Shown: piece after piece, positions 32,155-44,770 of the stretch
Layout of the letters: every line of letters begins with the position of its first letter
How positions within the stretch are numbered: position 1 is the first letter of the stretch
Source of the DNA: Rugalucina vietnamica
Lineage: Eukaryota; Mollusca; Bivalvia; Lucinida; Lucinidae
Assembly: GCA_964017185.1 (NCBI GenBank)
Contig: OZ024880.1
Coordinates: 33,818,329-33,882,328, forward strand
Reading direction: 5' to 3'
DNA length: 64,000 bases
Notes under the pieces: generated by a model
Database searches by the model: none
Told to the model about the DNA's origin: nothing
Seen by the model: only the letters and a program-made list of their open reading frames with translations
Program-made: the position numbers and the translations under genes

Positions 32155-32560
32155 TACACTTCAACTTCATTATAACGCACCTCTTTATAATGTGGTTCTC
32201 AATATAACAGCCATGTCATGGCTCCCAAATTATTTTACTATGCAAGCCATCGCATGAGAAAACCAACAATTTGCATATGCTAAAACGAAGGCGCAGATCA
32301 GCTTCACAGTTAACTGCGAAGCTGGTCAGCACCTTTGTTTTCGCTACAAGGATAGTACAATCCCTCTTCTTCATAAATCCGAAATTTCATGCTCTTAGCC
32401 CTTTTCTGAGATTGTACAGACCGGTTTGTGTCAGACCTTGTTGGAAACCTTAATTGTTGTTCTCCTGCAAAGGCTCATATATCTATAGTAAGTAACAGTT
32501 CACTTAAAACACGGTCTGCTTCTATGAACCAAAAAAGATAGTGTTATAATGAGGTTGACC
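32155..32560 (+). mobile_element. TATAACGC-type MITE split by MITE1
   Basis: Left part CTTCAACTTCATTATAACGC, right part ATCTATAGTAAGTAACAGTT to GTTATAATGAGGTTGACC. The uninterrupted copy at 23361-23542 shows the empty site. Confidence 0.7.
32246..32477 (+). mobile_element. MITE1 copy nested in family 6
   Basis: Left end GCCATCGCATGAGAAAACCA; right end CTCCTGCAAAGGCTCATAT. The palindrome has one extra base (CTTCACAGTTAACTGCGAAG). Confidence 0.82.
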
Positions 32561-32694
32561 TGTAAAACATGATTTTATGAAGAACTGTCAAAACAGTAGC
32601 CTTTATAAAATCCTGCACTATCGTATCCTGCACAATTTCCGCGTGATGCCATTTTCATGCAAGCATGCTTTTGACATAACAGATGCATCATTTG

Positions 32695-32928
32695 AATCAC
32701 GCCATGAGAAAATCAGATTTTTGCCTATGCAAAAACAAAGGCACAGACCAGCTGTGCACTACCTGCACAGCTGATCAGCGCCTTTGTTTTCGCTACATGG
32801 ATAGTACAATATCTCTTTTTTCTAAATCTGAAATTTCTTCTTGTCTTCTTTAGCTGTACATGTACAGGCCAGATTGTGTCAGACCTGGTCGGAAACAGTG
32901 AAGACCGATTTTCTCGCATCACAGCTCA
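32695..32928 (+). mobile_element. MITE1 copy
   Basis: Palindrome CTGTGCACTACCTGCACAG nearly intact; ends TTCTCGCATCACAGCTCAT. Confidence 0.78.
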
Positions 32929-33055
32929 TTTTTGAGATTGACAAATTTGAAATCTGTCAAATTCTAGCAAAGTGTGTTGGTACACAATAAATTAATTGAG
33001 ACGCATCATGAGAAAACAGTTTTTTGCCTATGCAGCAGAACTGGAAGATATACAA

Positions 33056-33274
33056 TGAGCCTTCACATCAGAAAACCAACAATTTGGGTTTCTGACCAGG
33101 TTTGACACCAAATAGGCTGCACAGCCACAGAAAATGGCTAGAAGCTTGAAATTTCAAATTTAAATCTATGGAGCAAAAACAAAGGCACTGACCAGCTGTG
33201 CAGTTACTGCACAGCTGATCTGCACCTTAGGTTTTGCATATGCAAATTGTTGGTTTTCTGATGCAAAGGCTCAA
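33056..33274 (-). mobile_element. MITE1 copy
   Basis: Perfect palindrome CTGTGCAGTTACTGCACAG; both ends present. Confidence 0.82.
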
Positions 33275-33473
33275 CAGTTAATTTTAGATCAGACATGCTG
33301 ATCATGATCTGTAACCCACTGCACAAGCTGGTCAACTGCTTTAGGTCTGATGTCTCACTGGTATAAGATTCTCCGATTTGTAGGGATAGAACCCACAACC
33401 CCCAGTATACAAGATGAGAGGCTTAAACAACTATGTCAGGCTTAACCACTATGCCAGATGTTGTCTCTCATAA

Positions 33474-33711
33474 ATGTGCCATCTCTTGAGAAAACTAACA
33501 ATGTGGTTTCCGAACAGGTCTGACAGAAATCAGGCTGTACAGTCACAGAAGCAGGCTAGAAGCTTGAAATTTCAGATTCAAGAAGAAGAGGAATTGTATT
33601 ATCTGTATAGCGAAAACAAAGGCGCTGATCAGCTTTGCAGTTACTGCGAAGCTGATCTGCGCCTTTGTTTTCGCCTATGCAAATTTTTGTTTTTCTCATG
33701 ACGCTGCTCAA
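33474..33711 (-). mobile_element. MITE1 copy
   Basis: Palindrome CTTTGCAGTTACTGCGAAG with one mismatch; ends CTCATGACGCTGCTCA. Confidence 0.82.
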
Positions 33712-34321
33712 ATATATAAAGAGTCAACGCAATGGAGATTCACATAAAAGTCACCCAATCGAGTCCTTTATCCTGCAACTAGAGGTTAAAATGCCAACAA
33801 CTGTGAAGCAATAGAAAAGTTGAGCATGACAGAAGTTTTATAGATCTTTGTCCAGGTAATAACTTATAAGGCTTTGTCACACACAAGCGAAAATCTCTCC
33901 CCACAGACGTGCGTTTATGTGCGAAAAATAATTTTTGTTTATTTGATTCATTGCTTTACTTCGCAGTCAACATCTATGGTCATGTCGAGATGTTAGCTGA
34001 TGAAAGGGGTGTAAAATCAATTAATCAAACAAACAAGAATTCCTTTACACAATATAACGTAAGACTTTGTGGAGGGATTTTCGCTTATGTGTGTCGAGGC
34101 CTTAAATAACAAGGCATGAGATTTTCAAGACATGAAGACTTTCATGCTGTGTCATCCATTGTTGTTAGGTTGCCAAGAGAAAACCAGTCACATGGTTTTA
34201 CATGGTTAGATACTTCAGTGGTTATGGCTTAACAGCCCTGTCAAAATGTTTAGTCATGTCAAGTCAGGGCCATTGCTTCTTGCCTAACACATGGGCCGTA
34301 ACTACTGTTGAAACGACTTGT

Positions 34322-34830
34322 GAGCTATTACACAAGAAAACCTGGCTTCGAGGATTCTGAACTGGTCCCGAGGTTATAAAACTTTTTTCATGCTCAGCTC
34401 AACTGAGTTTTTCATGCTCAGCTCAACTGAGCATAAAATTTAAACTGCTCATAAATACCAAAATAGCTTAAATATATTGAAATTGAAGGTTTAGAACACC
34501 ATTATCCTGCTCATAAATGCTAACATGCCAATTGTTGGCATTTTAACATTTATGAGCAGGATAAATTTTAGTCTCAGCAGAGCTGAGCATGAAAAAAGTT
34601 TTAAAACCTCGGGACCAGGTCTAATGCAAACTTTTTCATAAATTTTAGTCTCAGCTGAGTTGAGCATGAAAAAAGTTTATAACCATGGGTCCAGGTCTGA
34701 TGCAATCCAGCCATTTTCAAGACTGCACTATTTCCCAAGCAAAAACAAAACAGTTGATAAACTTTGCAGCTGATCGGTATTTTCATTTTTACGAGTAAAA
34801 AACAGATGTTCTCATGCCACAGCTCAATTA
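34322..34830 (-). mobile_element. MITE1 copy split by MITE4
   Basis: Left part GAGCTATTACACAAGAAAAC to ACTGGT. After MITE4 it resumes with CCAGGTCTGATGCAATCCAG and ends TTCTCATGCCACAGCTCA. Confidence 0.6.
34367..34693. mobile_element. MITE4 copy plus a second right end
   Basis: CCCGAGGTTATAAAACTTTT with CATGCTCAGCTCAACTGAG is answered by GCTGAGCATGAAAAAAGTTT and ACCTCGGG at 34613. The centre holds CCAATTGTTGG. A further copy of the right end lies at 34636-34693. Confidence 0.75.
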
Positions 34831-35012
34831 AGCCGCATCACGAGATAACCGAGTGCAGTTACTGATCAGCACCTTTGTTTTCGCTACAAAGATAGCACAG
34901 TCAATCCCTATTGTTCTTAAATCCAAAATTTCAAGCTTCTAGCCATCTTCAGGTAGGTTTGTGTCTGACATGGTCAGAAACCCTGAAGCCGGTTTTCTCG
35001 CATCGCAGCTCA
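34830..35012 (+). mobile_element. MITE1 copy in CUL1 3' UTR
   Basis: Left arm of the palindrome lost; body and right terminus TTCTCGCATCGCAGCTCA intact, ending about 34 bases from the CUL1 stop codon. Confidence 0.78.
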
Positions 35013-35045
35013 ATTTGAAGTTGTCTAAGTTGATCACAGCTTGTT

Positions 35046-35144
<99 letters not shown>

Positions 35145-35342
35145 TTATTTTTCATATTGAATTTCAATGACAAAAACATTTGAATAATTCTTAATATGTT
35201 CACAGTTCACTCTTCAGTTTTAGTATATCTTAATCTAAATTTCTTCTATTGAAAATGCTCTAAAGTAATTTATTTTTTGGCAAAAAAGCAAAGTTTTTGG
35301 CAGCACTATATTTTAAATTGTATCACAGGTTCTCAAGGTTTA

Positions 35343-35570
<228 letters not shown>

Positions 35571-36141
35571 CTATGTTAGCAAACACAAAATACCATAAAA
35601 GATATTCACAGATTTTACTCTCAAATACCTTTTTTTAATTTTTTTTTTTTGATTACAAACAAAATACAGTGCACCTCTTTTTATATTTCTATAGTTTCTA
35701 TCATCCTTTCTTTTGCAACAAAGGGTTATTGCTTCTTTTGTTTCGATTTTTGACATCCCATTCAACAATTTATGTTGGGTCAGAATGGAGCCAATGTTTC
35801 CTGGGTAGAACCCACACAATAATCAAAGGCACAACCTGTCAGAGGAAGGGTCCTTAATTAGGAAAAGGTAAAAGTAAACAAAGATCAGGGAATTGCACAA
35901 TCAAAAATTCCTACTATAAACCTAGGTGGGAAAAAACTAAATTAACCATGGGGTACTTATACAAATAGAACATATTGTAAGCCGAGTTGGCAGCTATTTC
36001 CAAACAGGCAGCCACTTAACTAGATATAGGAAAACTGGACTTAACTAAATATATGGAAAACGTACATATGGTTTAAACAGCACAAAAATTCAACACCTAA
36101 ACATAAAACAACTAGAAATTGGCTGCAAGCAAGGCTTTCAG

Positions 36142-38339
36142 TATACCCCCCGCAAAATTATCTAACGCTGGCGGATAACTTCCTAAATCAAACATGCAGA
36201 AAATTTGTCAAAGATATCTTTTCAGCATTATAATTCTTCACTATACATCCTCAGTATGCCAGTCACATCTATAAGATATTAAAAGAATATATTGAAAGCC
36301 TGAGGTTGATTTCACTGTATGCATTATGATCATTATTGTTTATCATGAGAAATGGTAAAAAATTGGTTAATTTAATAAAAGCTGAAAATTTGTCAAAAAT
36401 TAACTCTTCAGCATGAAAATTATTCATGCACATCTAAAGTATGTGGAACAAATCTATAAAGAATTTAAAAGTAACACTGAAAGCCCTAAGAGGAGTTTAT
36501 TTCACAAAGTATGCACTACCAACCATTATTGTATATATGCAATGGTCAAGAAATTGCAATGCTGAAAAATGATGTAAATCTGTCAAAAGTTATTTTTTCA
36601 TCATTATAATTCATCATGCACATCTTCAATATGTGTGGAACATGTCTGCAAAGTATTGAAAAGAAATACTGAAAGCCTCACGAGGAGTTGATTTCACAAA
36701 CTATGCGCTACCAACCATTATTGTAAAAACAATGGTCAAAAAATGTTAAAAATTGCTGTAAATTTGTCAAAAATTATTTTTTCAGCATTATAATTCTTCA
36801 TGCACATCTTCAATATATGTGGAACATGTCTGCAAAGTATTGAAAAGAAATACTGAAAGCCCTAGGAGAAGCTGATTTCACAAACTATGAACTACCAACC
36901 ATTATTGCATATAAGCAATGGTCAAAAAATGGCTATGTTAAAAATTGCTGTAAATTTGTCAAAAATTATTTTTTCAGCATTATAATTCTTCATGCACATC
37001 TTCAATATATGTGGAACATGTCTGCAAAGTATTGAAAAGAAATACTGAAAGCCCTAGGAGAAGTTGATTTCACAAACTATGAACTACCAACCATTATTGC
37101 ATATAAGCACTGGTCAAAAATGGCTATGTTGAAAATTGCTGTAAATTTGTCAAGATTTATTTTTTCATCATTATATTTCTTCATGCACATCTTCAATATG
37201 TGTGGAACATGTCTGCAAAGTATTGAAAAGAAATACTGAAAGCCCTAAGAGGAGTTGATTTCACAAACTATGCGCTACCAACCATTGTTGAATATGGCAA
37301 TTATCGAAAATTGGCTAAATTCAAAATGCTGTAAATTTGTCAAAAATCATTTTGAAAATTGCTGTAAATTTGTCAAGATTTATTTTTTCATCATTATATT
37401 TCTTCATGCACATCTTCAATATGTGTGGAACATGTCTGCAAAGTATTGAAAAGAAATACTGAAAGCCCTAAGAGGAGTTGATTTCACAAACTATGCGCTA
37501 CCAACCATTGTTGAATATGGCAATTATCGAAAATTGGCTAAATTCAAAATGCTGTAAATTTGTCAAAAATCATTTTTTCAGCATAATACTTCTTCATGCA
37601 TATCTTCAATATCTCTGGCACATATCTGCAAAGTATCAAAAGAGAATATTGAAAGCTGTAGGAGGAGTTGATTTCACAAAGTATGCACTACCAACCATTA
37701 TTGTATAAGCAATGGTCAAAAAATGGCTATGTTAAAAACTGCTGTAAATTTGTCAAAAATTATTTTTTCAGCATTATAATTCTTCATGCACATCTTCAAT
37801 ATGTGTGGAACATGTCTACAAAGTATTGAAAAGAAATACTGAAAGCCCTAGGAGGAGTTGATTTCACAAACTATGCACTTCCAACCATTGTTGAATATGG
37901 CAATTATCGAAAATTGGCTAAGTTCAAAATGCTGTAAATTTGTCAAAAATCATTTTTTCAGCATAATACTTCTTCATGCATATCTTCAATATCTCTGGCA
38001 CATATCTGCAAAGTATCAAAAGAGAGTACTGAAAGCTGTAGGAGGAGTTGATTTCACAAAGTATGCACTATTAGCACTATGGCAAACATTCTATGTATAG
38101 GTTTAAAAAGTCCCATAACTCTTGCAAAACTGACCCTTTGGCCCCTAAATTCATATCACACATGTGTTGTCTAATGGTGCAGGTGTGTTGAAAATTTGAA
38201 GAACATATGGCAAAAACTACTTTTAATAAGTTATTCAGCAAAGATGTCAAAATGTTGACGGAATGACGGAATCACGGAATGACGGACAGACTGAAAACAG
38301 TATACCCCCCTAAAACTTCGTTTTGCGGGGGGGGGTATA
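36142..38339 (+). mobile_element. hairpin-type tandem-repeat element, family H3
   Basis: The left end TATACCCCCCGCAAAA is the inverse of the right end TTTTGCGGGGGGGGGTATA. About ten core units of roughly 190 bp (CATGCACATCTTCAATATGT near 36612, 36799, 36991, 37182, 37405 and so on) lie between. One unit of 223 bp carries an internal duplication. A GACGGAATGACGGAATCACG run (38256 onward) and the hairpin CCCCCCTAAAACTTCGTTTT complete it. It lies in a CUL1 intron. Confidence 0.82.
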
Positions 38340-38372
38340 ATAAGAACCACTAGTCTACACTGTACTACTTCT

Positions 38373-38456
38373 CATATAAGCCTGGCATCCTTTTTATGGG
38401 CAAACAATACAGCCCCAGAATGCGGCGTCCCATCTTGGGCTATTCTGTTTGCTTAG
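38373..38456 (+). mobile_element. MITE2, left half (split by E1)
   Basis: ATAAGCCTGGCATCCTTTTT to CTATTCTGTTTGCTTAG. The right half resumes at 41664. Confidence 0.85.
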
Positions 38457-38944
38457 GGCTATTCCAGTAAAACATAAGTACGGGGGGAAGAAGGCACTTT
38501 GAATTTTGACCCTCCACCTATAGAAGTGAATTTCATCTCGACTGAGCCACCTACAGAACCGTTCATTTCAATAAAACACCCTCCTACAGAAGCAAAATTT
38601 GATATGGATAGAAGTAAATTAAGAGGGAATTTTTTAAGAACAGAAGTAAATTTTTGTATTGCTGTTTTACTGAACTGTATTGTGTGATTTTTGTCAAAAG
38701 TCATTAAAATAATGTTCTCACTATAATAATAAAGATTGAATACCTATTTTTTGAAAATATATCTTCATTTTATCATCCTGATCAGCAAGCCATGTGGAAA
38801 AGGAAGCTTGTTTGAATCTCATCAGCTTTCATGATTATTGTGCCTATTTTCAACAATGGGCTATATCCAATTAATTATATGTGTAACGTCACTCTTAACC
38901 GTTATCATGCTGAGTTTGTTTTTTTTTTTCAAAACGTGTGCCAC

Positions 38945-38980
<36 letters not shown>

Positions 38981-39689
38981 AAAAAAATCGCTTTTTCGCC
39001 ACTTTACAGGCTTCAAAAAACACTGTTGCATTTTCCAAAAAGCTAATACTTGCTTTGGGAGAGCGACACAAGTCCGTATATCGCTACGTTTTGTGTCTAA
39101 ACATCATTAAATTCATCAATGAGCCGCCAATTTAGCATTCAACAGGTCTGTAATAGTGATTTCTGACCAAAAACCCGGTTCAAATGCCTTTTCTAGGCTT
39201 AAAATGCCAAAAAACAACCTCGATCGCTGACAATAATTGTCACAATTTCCTGATTCAGTTTTTTGGGGGTCCGTAGAAATACCGGAATGCACATGTAATT
39301 ACCGGAACGCACTGTAAATATTGGGGTATGCGGCACAAAAGTATGTATGGTGTGCTTTTATTGAGTTGTCTAAGTGTAATAATTTGGTAATCCAAGATAT
39401 TTATGGATATTTAAGAATAAAAATCAACTATTTATTGTGTGTTCCTGTGAATTGCAAGTGCGATTGCGTTCCGAATGGGTGATCATCTAAAGGTGTTAAG
39501 GTGTTATTTTAACATGTTAAATCAATCATCCATAATATTTATCAATAAACATGTTACTTTATTGTCTTTTTCAGGTTGTCTTTATAGTTTGAAATAGAAG
39601 ACCTGTCAAATAGTTCATGTTTAAAATTGAAAATTTCATCGAAAATTTTTGATAATTATAACATTTTTGCTCAAAACATAGATGACATA

Positions 39690-40245
39690 GTTTTACCCTT
39701 ATATATTCCTTTATTGTATTACAGTTAAAGGCATTTATGTGCGGGTGAATTCACTGTTAAAAAGATCGTTTGCAGGGAATTCGGCAAGGTTCAATTTTCT
39801 TTCAGTTTCTCTTTATGGTACTCGAGAGAGAAAAAAAAAAACATAGGCGTTTGCCAAGGTGCGATTTTCTTTCAATTTCTCTTTATGGTACAATGAGAAC
39901 AACCAATGTAAATTATCTTTTACACATTTAAAACTGAAAGATCGCATTTTCTAATAGAAAGCATAATGTGCTTATGAACCGTGTCGGCTGCGTGTTTATT
40001 CACTAGTGATAATTGCCATTTCAGTAATTTTTAGACTGAGACAATCCACCGCTCGCGAAGCGTGAATGACGCATTGTTTTCTTAAGATTAGCAATAAAAG
40101 TTGTGAAAATAAGCCAAACACGCTAGGGGATTATCGATAGACCGTAACGAGACCATAAACACAGGTTGCTGTAGGCTATTGATGACACTTGTTACGCAAC
40201 GTTGCTCATTTTCGACGGCGACGCAAACCAAAGATTGCTAGCGAC
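39690..40245 (+). repeat. shared internal module, copy 1
   Basis: Includes AAGATCGTTTGCAGGGAATT, CAGTTTCTCTTTATGGTA, GAACCGTGTCGGCTGCGTG, CCGCTCGCGAAGCGTGAATG and GGATTATCGATAGACCGTAA. The same order occurs near 44543-47330 and 56580-57230. Confidence 0.8.
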
Positions 40246-40253
40246 CCACTGCG

Positions 40254-40523
40254 GTTCATAGCTCCATGAACAACAGAAAAATTAAACTCATTGCTTATAT
40301 TTACATTCATTTTACATTCATTTCTCTCTATCGCTTGTTGAAAAATCACCAAGGCGGTCACATTTACCAGCAAACAGAAAATCTACACACAGTGTGTGTT
40401 AAAACAGCGGAACGGCGTCGACGTTTACAACGTCCAATCAGATTGGCGAGTTTCGAGTTTTTTTACGTCAAGTTTGGATTACGTCACGTCGCGTGACACC
40501 ATGTTGTTCATGGAAGTATGAAC
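40254..40523. mobile_element. 270-bp MITE nested in E1
   Basis: GTTCATAGCTCCATGAACAA at 40254 is the inverse of TTGTTCATGGAAGTATGAAC ending at 40523, with two differences. Confidence 0.7.
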
Positions 40524-41663
40524 ACAGATGAACATCTAATGGTTCATCTCAGGAGGTTTTAGAAATATGTAACTATATAAATACAAAGCTTTGAACGTAA
40601 ATAAAAATATAAAGCTATGCACCTTGGGGGGGGGGGGGGGGGGTCTTGCTTTCAAGAAATGACACCTGTGATAATTCACGCCTAATCCAATTAACGGTAG
40701 CGGTAGCGATACAGGTAGCAAACATCCAATCAACACCTCTGATAAAAGTGAAAACTGCGAAAACTGGCGCGTGTCGTTAATGAACTTCTTTATTGATCTT
40801 CTTTAATTTTGTTTTCTGCAGACAAAGAAAATAAACTTGTGGCTAACCATTTTTATCCAAGATTGAAGCTAATATTAAATATGGTCCGATGTTGATTTTC
40901 TTTTCTTAAAATATGTGATGTGATGCATATAATGACCACGTCAGCTGTTCTTGCACAGAGGTCATCAAGTTCCATGATATTCCTTGTCCTAGAGATTACG
41001 ACGATGACCTGGTGCACTTGTCCAACCAAAATTGTGGCATTCGGAAATACTGTTCCCGGATCAGGCTGGTGTTCTGCAGTGCTTGTCCTTGAACAGAAAT
41101 TATTTTACAAACGGTCCTTTTCAGAGCCATCAATTTTGTCAGAAAGAAAACACCTTAAGAATGTCCCCTGATATGTCCTTATTCCCTTACCCCGTTCCCC
41201 ATACAAACACATAGTCCCAGCTTTCAAAGTCTATGCAATAAAAACTAGCCGATATATAGGCCCACAACAAACATAGCATAAGAAAAAAAAACAATATTTA
41301 CAGTGCATTCCGGTAATTACATGTGTGTTCCGGTGTTTCGGTGTGTTCCGGTTTTTCTATGGACCGGTTTTTTTTTTTTGCACACGTCACCTTGAAGAAT
41401 AGCGCGAACGTGAAAGAGAGCACTTCGAAGTCGGATCGGGCGAACGAAAGGTTTTTAGTCTGTTTAATTTGCTTCTATGCATTGCTTTGAATTTTACACC
41501 TTAGAACCGATTTTCAAACACGAAAAATACCCCACCTCCTATAGAAGCAATTTTTCGCCAACTCCCACCACGTACAGAAGTATTTTAACCCACGAAGGAC
41601 CCTACGATAGAAGTTTATTAAAGTGCCGTCTTCCCGGGGTACCTATGTTCAACTGGAATAGCC

Positions 41664-41790
41664 CTTAGAGAAAATTCATCCAAAAATGGAATAAAAATTC
41701 AAAATCACCCCTGATGTCCCTCAAAATAAAAGTGGAGTCGCCCAAGTGATAATGATGGGAAAATCCATTCTTCATACATATGGGTTAACT
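41664..41790 (+). mobile_element. MITE2, right half (split by E1)
   Basis: CTTAGAGAAAATTCATCC to CATATGGGTTAA, ending about 30 bases before a CUL1 donor. Confidence 0.85.
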
Positions 41791-41820
41791 AAAGATGGTC
41801 AAGGAGCTCTTGATGTGTAC

Positions 41821-41926
41821 CTGTATAAGCAACTTTCTATCCTCTTCTATGTGTTTATGTGTACTTTCTTGCTCCATCTTCACTTCAGCTTTCATTGGCA
41901 CATTGATATTCACACGTAACTTTTTA
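41821..41926 (-). CDS. CUL1: CUL1 exon, about residues 676-711
   Basis: Reads [19 protein letters not shown] and [16 protein letters not shown], the linker into the winged-helix (WHB) domain. Donor is GTACAC. Confidence 0.94.
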
Positions 41927-42302
41927 CTGAAAATACAATCACATATCTAGGCTTAGATATCCAAAGAATACAGATATCTGAGATATTACTTTTTATATCC
42001 GGAGATACAAGGACTGGACTGGATATATGCCGTTTAATAATTATTACATTTTACATCACAAGAATAGAGATATCTGATCTCAATTTTCATATACCATGAA
42101 AATGGATATCTTATGCATGTAACTTTTTATATCCTAAGAATAGAGATATCTGACCTAAATGTCCCAAAAAACAGATACCTGATCTGAACTTTTATATACC
42201 AAACATATAGGTATCCAAGATCTTACTTTTTACATCCAAAGAATACAGCATTAGCTTAGATGTCTTACTTTTAATCCAAAATTAAGATATCTGATATCTT
42301 AC

Positions 42303-42424
42303 TTTTTATATCCCAAGAATAGGGATATCTGAGACGAGGGTTGGAGATCTTCAATATCTTCATCACCATCTGCTACAAGCAGCTTGGATTTCAGTAAAAT
42401 CTGTAGCACTTGGGTTAAGGTATC
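42303..42424 (-). CDS. CUL1: CUL1 exon, about residues 636-676
   Basis: Reads DTLTQVLQILLKSKLLVAD, GDEDIEDLQPSSQ and ISLFLGYK. The loop before IxLxLGYK is variable in the family. The donor GTAAGA was chosen because AA plus T restores GYKNKKLRVN with the next exon. Confidence 0.9.
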
Positions 42425-42461
42425 CTGTAAATAGCAAACATCTTTTTTGTTTAACCCATTA

Positions 42462-42570
42462 ATGATCAATGGACTTGCCTATCAAGGCTATCATCATCAT
42501 AAAGATGAGTCCATTTAGAAAAGTGATTTTAATTTCTTTCTTCATTTTATCTATGCAAAGAGAATAGCAC
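42462..42570 (-). mobile_element. MITE2 fragment, decayed
   Basis: TAACCCATTAATGATCAATG and ATGAGTCCATTTAG followed by an ATTTTATCTATGCAAAGAGA stretch. Confidence 0.45.
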
Positions 42571-42589
42571 AGAAAAAACATTGTCTGAA

Positions 42590-42812
42590 ACAGGAGAAAA
42601 CCAGTCTTTTAGATTCTGACAGTGCCAAAAACCGGCCTGTGCAGCTACACAAGATGTCTAGAAGCTTGAAATTTCGGATATAGGAAGAGGAGGCATTGTA
42701 CTATCGGTCTAGCAAAACAAAGGCGCTGATCAGCTGTGCAGTTACTGCACAGCTGATCTGCTTCTTTGTTTTCGCATAGGCAAAATCCAGTTTTCTCATG
42801 GCGCGGCTCACA
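42590..42812 (-). mobile_element. MITE1 copy
   Basis: Perfect palindrome CTGTGCAGTTACTGCACAG; ends CTCATGGCGCGGCTCA. Confidence 0.82.
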
Positions 42813-42968
42813 TAGTTTTGCAAAGTCCAATCTGGAGCTATCCCACAAATGGGACATTTGGCCTACGTGGGTTAAACAAAATTTATACAAACGATTTACA
42901 TGCATAATTCATTGTGATTATGGATTGGGTGCTACAGTAGCTTAAAATACATCTCTCAAATATTTTTC

Positions 42969-43222
42969 ATCAGGATAACGTGTGTAATGTATACTACCTT
43001 ACTCCCACTTTTATAAAGTAAAACTGAGGTTTGCAGGTGTATACAATTTTTCTTATTTTTGTTCCAAAACATAGATTGTGGGTACTCATTCCAACCATCT
43101 CATCAAGGCAGTTCTAACAAGTACCCACAATCGATCTTTTGAGCAAAAATATGGAAAAATATTTTTTTCAATTTCGCAACAGAAAATAATCAGTGTTCAT
43201 TGCAAAGGCATGTCTTTGTAAT
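42969..43222 (+). mobile_element. MITE3 copy
   Basis: CATCAGGATAACGTGTGTAA to GGCATGTCTTTGTAATG, with an imperfect palindrome. It lies just upstream, in plus coordinates, of a CUL1 donor. Confidence 0.75.
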
Positions 43223-43391
43223 GCTAAAAGCACATACAAGGAAGACAACTGGAATCTGCAGACCAAAACTAGGTATACTACAGATGCAAATAACATTAGT
43301 CATTTTTTACCTAGTTTTTATGTTCAGTTGAGAATAAATGTGTATAAATTTCAAACCTGGAGACAGAATTTCACACAAGATGAGTACATAC

Positions 43392-43484
43392 CATTTTGAT
43401 CTGTGTTGTATCTAAGATTTGTTGTACTGTCAGTGTGTCTGCTGTGTTGTATTGCAACAAGACCGCCATTTGATATGTTGACGC
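43392..43484 (-). CDS. CUL1: CUL1 exon, about residues 605-635
   Basis: Reads [19 protein letters not shown] and [12 protein letters not shown]. Acceptor is TTTCAG and donor is GTATGT. The upstream intron holds the 4.4-kb nested insertion at 43586-48013. Confidence 0.94.
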
Positions 43485-43499
43485 CTGAAAGCACAATCA

Positions 43500-43585
43500 A
43501 TTCAAAATATATTTATTGAGAATAATTCAGTGCATCAGAAGTGGTTTTGTATTTTCATTCCTGTTTTCATAGAAATTCCTCTTAG
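43500..43585 (-). mobile_element. MITE2, one half (split by E2)
   Basis: GCATCAGAAGTGGTTTTGTA and TTTTCATAGAAATTCCT match reverse MITE2 up to CTTAG. Confidence 0.65.
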
Positions 43586-44542
43586 GGTCGTTCCAGAATT
43601 AACCATATGTGTGTGTGTGTGTGGGGGGGGGGGCAGTTTTTTTCAAGCCCCACCACCAATAAAAAAAAAAAGAAATCAGCCCCCACCATGCACAATTTTG
43701 AATAAAAATTCAAACCCACCACCCATAATAAAAAAAATGCTTGCCTTCCCACCTAGCATAAAAAAAAATGATTGTGGAACCCCCACCTGGTACAAAATAA
43801 AATAAAATAGATGCCAACCAGGCCGCCGTTTCAATGCAGCTCCAGGAGCGAGCAGCCACATTTTTTGTTGTTTTTTTTTTCCCACGTGTTCCAACTGTGC
43901 ATGCCCCGACCGGTAACGGGTCGTTTCGGACGCCAGTCGTTTCGGCCTTGAGTCGTTTCGGCCCTAAAAACTATAAACTATCATTCTGTATATTATTTAG
44001 AAAGGCCGTAGATCTCCGCCGTTGACCTTTCGGGCACCGTTCGTTAGGGTACAAGATAGCGGAAAACAGCGATATCCGGGAAGTGATACATTTTGCGCAC
44101 AGCAGACGATAAATTTCCAAACAAAATTGTGATTTTTCGGCTGAGATTATCTCTTTTATTTAAGGATGGGAACGAATATTCGAATTTCAAACGAATCGAA
44201 TATTCGTATTTTTTCGTGTTCATAATTATTTTTCATTACTCTCGAGTTTTTGCCTAAAATTCGCATTCATTTTCGCGACGCATTTCTCTCTTAACGCAGT
44301 TTTCCGTGATAGTCGGTATGTATCATTGCAAATTCCGTTGTCAGTTTGACACTTTGTTGTTTTAACTCTCGATCATTCCTTGTCTCAGACGAGTTTGTTT
44401 TTTGAAAGGTGCAAACGGTCTGTGTTTGATTTATTGTGCATGTAATTGACACCTTAAACAAGCGATTAGTAGAAGATGCCACCCAGAACGAATTGCGGCA
44501 GTGTTACAGAAAAACAGTAAACCAATCAAACATCATTACTTC

Positions 44543-44598
44543 ATGATCACTTGCAGGGAATTCGCAAAGGTTCAGTTTTCTTACAGTTTCTCTTTATG

Positions 44599-44647
<49 letters not shown>

Positions 44648-44760
44648 CAGTTTTCTTACAGTTTCTCTTTATGATAAGAGAGAGAGAGAGAGATTGTCAG
44701 GCGTTCGCAAGGTGCAATTTTCTTACAGTTTCTCTTTATGATATTATGATACAATGAAAA
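44543..44760 (+). repeat. shared module, copy 2, first part, with (GA)n
   Basis: CTTGCAGGGAATTCGCAAAG and two CAGTTTCTCTTTATG(G/A)TA stretches, with a GA run at 44598-44640. Its continuation follows the insertions, near 46972-47330. Confidence 0.75.
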
Positions 44761-44770
44761 CAATATATAT

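Larger units (their letters stand above)
38457..41663. mobile_element. 3.2-kb inverted-terminus element E1 inserted in MITE2
   Basis: GGCTATTCCAG at the left, and CTGGAATAGCC at the right, belong to terminal inverted repeats of roughly 45 bp that also share GGAAGA(A/C)GGCACTTT. CTTAG flanks both sides (38452-38456 and 41664-41668). Each end carries short degenerate CCACCTAYAGAAG units. No transposase was found; the inside holds a shared 0.6-kb module (39690-40245), a nested 270-bp MITE and a T-run (38949-38978). Confidence 0.82.

Noticed and set aside
38938-39135. Phe-rich short open frame
   Set aside because: Produced by a poly-T run inside element E1.
44551-44757. Arg-Glu repeat open frame
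   Set aside because: Produced by the (GA)n run at 44598-44640.
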